A DNA stretch of 32,438 nucleotides from Halobacteriovorax sp. (GTDB lineage: Bacteria; Bdellovibrionota; Bacteriovoracia; Bacteriovoracales; Bacteriovoracaceae). Numbering within the stretch: position 1 is the first letter of the stretch; each line of letters opens with the position of its first letter. The notes below the pieces were generated by a model. The model ran no database searches. It saw only the letters and a list, made by a program, of their open reading frames with translations, and was not told the DNA's origin. This document shows, piece by piece, positions 31,005-32,438 of this stretch. The stretch is from contig JAIBDQ010000021.1 of NCBI GenBank assembly GCA_024686135.1, forward strand, positions 1 to 32,438. The letters run 5' to 3'. The position numbers were made by a program, and so were the translations under genes.

Positions 31005-32438
31005 ATGAAGAAGTCTAACAAAAACAAAAATATCCTCCTTATGCTCTTAGGTCGCCCTAATGGTTTCTCACTTGTGGAAATCATGGTCGCTGCCGGTATG
31101 CTTGGAGTTGTTTCACTCGGTGTTATGCAGATGACAAAAAATATGACCCGATCCACTAAAAGGATGAAACAAGACTTTGAGGCTCAAACTAAGATCGTTC
31201 AAATCTCAAATGAGCTTAACGATCAAAATGCTTGTACTGCAACCCTTACGGGATTAACCCTGAACGCTACTAATGTTACGACCGCTGTTCCAGATATTAA
31301 TAAAGCTGACGGTACGGTTTTAATCGCCCCCGGTGTAGATTTTGGGGCTAGTACTGGTGGTCGAATCCATATTGAAAGTATCGGTGTTAGAGGTTTTTTA
31401 AATAACGGAACTTTTGGACAAACTAGTGGCACTCACTATGAGCCAGATACAGTAATTGTAGGCGGTGCACTTACAAACGTAAGAAGAGGTAATGCTGAGG
31501 TTCTCTTAGTTTTTAGAAAAGGTTCGGCTGCTGATAATGAAGATGTCGGCGGTACTCTAAATGCTAATAAAGATGCTGCGAACCTAGCTGGTAGTTTGGG
31601 TGGTCTCGAGTTTACAAGAAGATTTGAATTAACTGTTTTAACCGATAATGCTAACCAAATTATTTCTTGTTACGGAAATCAAAGTCAGTATGCCCAAGCG
31701 GCCTGTGGGGCCTTAGAAGGTGAAATTGATAATGGAGACTGTAAGAACATAACCTTAAAAAATAATCCGGCCCTAGTAACAGCACCTAACCCTCCCGCCC
31801 CTGGTGACTCTTGGGAAAACTTTGCTATGCAAACATGGGGTTCTGTAACAATTAGGGATCAGGCCGGTACAGCTTACGCCGCACCTTCCGCTCCTTTTGC
31901 TCTTAACCCTGCTAACGGTTCTTTCTCTGTGGGAATAAATCCGAATACAAACACATCAGGTAATCTTGATATCTCTGGTTCAATGGGTATTGGTAGTGCT
32001 AATGACGACCCAATTTCAGATAATGCTAACCCTGGAAACTTAGATGTATATAATGGTGTTGCCGTCCATGGATCTGGCGGAACAGCGATGGGATTAACAG
32101 TCGGTGATGGAACACCTATTACCGGGCAAGGTAATCTCCATGCAACAAATAGTTTTGGTGTTGGCGCTGTCGGTACTGCTGGACCTATAATCCAAGCGGC
32201 TCCTGTAGGCTCAATATATGCTCAAGGTGTTCTTGGTGTTGGAACTGCACCTCCTACAGCAGCGAGCGTTGCTGCTGACATAAATGGAAGTACGAGGGTT
32301 GCTTTAGGCCTCGGTGTAGGTACTGTAATTGGAGATGTGCCAGTTGCGGCCGGTGATGCTCGAATTAACAACTCATTAAGTGTTGGTGCTGCTGCTCCTC
32401 CAGGTGCACCTGGTGATGCCAGTATAGGAAATAATCTT
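31005..32438 (+). CDS. Type IV prepilin-like protein fused to a glycine-rich fibre repeat region (3' end outside window)
   Basis: The frame runs open from ATG 31005 (GGAG 6 bases upstream) to the window end, so 478 residues are visible. The N-terminus is a classic class III-type prepilin signal: a basic leader ending RPNG, then FSLVEIMVAAGMLGVVSLG with Glu at mature position 5 (prepilin peptidase cleavage after Gly20). A pseudopilin-like head continues to about residue 280. After that the sequence becomes an Ala/Gly/Asn-rich imperfect repeat of the form 'G-N-L-x-x-x-G-x-x-G-V-G' (for example GNLDISGSMGIGS, GNLHATNSFGVGA, INNSLSVGAAAPPG). It resembles phage tail-fibre and trimeric beta-helical adhesins. 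It is likely surface-exposed, and the missing C-terminus may carry an S74 domain. Confidence 0.8.
   Translation, partial: MKKSNKNKNILLMLLGRPNGFSLVEIMVAAGMLGVVSLGVMQMTKNMTRSTKRMKQDFEAQTKIVQISNELNDQNACTATLTGLTLNATNVTTAVPDINKADGTVLIAPGVDFGASTGGRIHIESIGVRGFLNNGTFGQTSGTHYEPDTVIVGGALTNVRRGNAEVLLVFRKGSAADNEDVGGTLNANKDAANLAGSLGGLEFTRRFELTVLTDNANQIISCYGNQSQYAQAACGALEGEIDNGDCKNITLKNNPALVTAPNPPAPGDSWENFAMQTWGSVTIRDQAGTAYAAPSAPFALNPANGSFSVGINPNTNTSGNLDISGSMGIGSANDDPISDNANPGNLDVYNGVAVHGSGGTAMGLTVGDGTPITGQGNLHATNSFGVGAVGTAGPIIQAAPVGSIYAQGVLGVGTAPPTAASVAADINGSTRVALGLGVGTVIGDVPVAAGDARINNSLSVGAAAPPGAPGDASIGNNL

Noticed and set aside
1-32438. tRNA or rRNA genes, CRISPR arrays, transposases, attachment sites
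   Set aside because: None was seen on either strand by eye; short A/T-rich repeats in spacers do not have regular spacing or tRNA-like folds.

Overview
The window is AT-rich, gene-dense DNA from a Gram-negative-type bacterium. It carries heptose-pathway enzymes, a signal-anchored SGNH hydrolase family, a lipoprotein-type solute-binding protein and a prepilin-like adhesin. The mix of a pilin-headed fibre protein, an S74 chaperone domain, frequent TTG starts and low GC suggests a Bdellovibrionota (Bacteriovorax-like) organism. That placement is inference from style only, because no rRNA or other taxonomic marker is present.

The window reads as one large surface-glycan or small-molecule tailoring island, built from short, tightly coupled operons (TAATG or ATGA overlaps) that alternate strand. 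(1) 1-4253 (+): a truncated radical SAM enzyme, an APH/choline-kinase-like kinase, a GT2 glycosyltransferase, a sugar nucleotidyltransferase and a PotD-like binding lipoprotein. (2) 9453-4255 (-): a NodU/CmcH carbamoyltransferase fused to an SxtJ-like membrane domain, a twitch-type radical SAM enzyme and a TMTC-like GT-C membrane protein with TPRs. A tiny DUF5989 (SxtK-like) gene that is easily missed lies divergently at 9538-9687 (+). (3) 13201-9668 (-): an SGNH hydrolase, a radical SAM/SPASM enzyme, a GmhA-like SIS isomerase and an RfaE2 nucleotidyltransferase. (4) 13376-18457 (+): a second DUF5989 protein, a small membrane protein, a PP-loop ATPase, a two-helix membrane protein, a SufS-like cysteine desulfurase, an SplB-like radical SAM enzyme and an SGNH hydrolase. 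(5) 20736-18454 (-): a WbuC cupin, an NAD-dependent epimerase and a radical SAM enzyme. (6) 20929-23060 (+): a GT2 and an SGNH hydrolase. (7) 28472-23040 (-): two DegT-type aminotransferases and two SGNH hydrolases. (8) 29000-28548 (-): a free-standing S74 chaperone-domain protein with its own promoter and terminator. (9) 30779-29119 (-): a twitch radical SAM enzyme plus a PqqD-like protein. (10) 31005-end (+): a pilin-headed, glycine-rich fibre protein cut by the window end.

Family knowledge suggests that nucleotide-activated sugars are made (nucleotidyltransferase, heptose enzymes, epimerase, aminotransferases), assembled by the GT2 and GT-C enzymes, and decorated by carbamoylation, possible sulfur transfer, radical SAM chemistry and SGNH-type acyl or ester chemistry at the membrane. 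The best candidate for an undescribed system is the 13376-18457 operon. It repeats the DUF5989/SGNH framework of the carbamoyltransferase locus but carries a PP-loop ATPase, a cysteine desulfurase and an SplB-like radical SAM enzyme. The second candidate is the radical SAM/PqqD pair next to the S74 protein and the fibre protein.

No stretch longer than about 205 bases lacks a gene. I saw no tRNA, rRNA, CRISPR array, transposase or attachment site.
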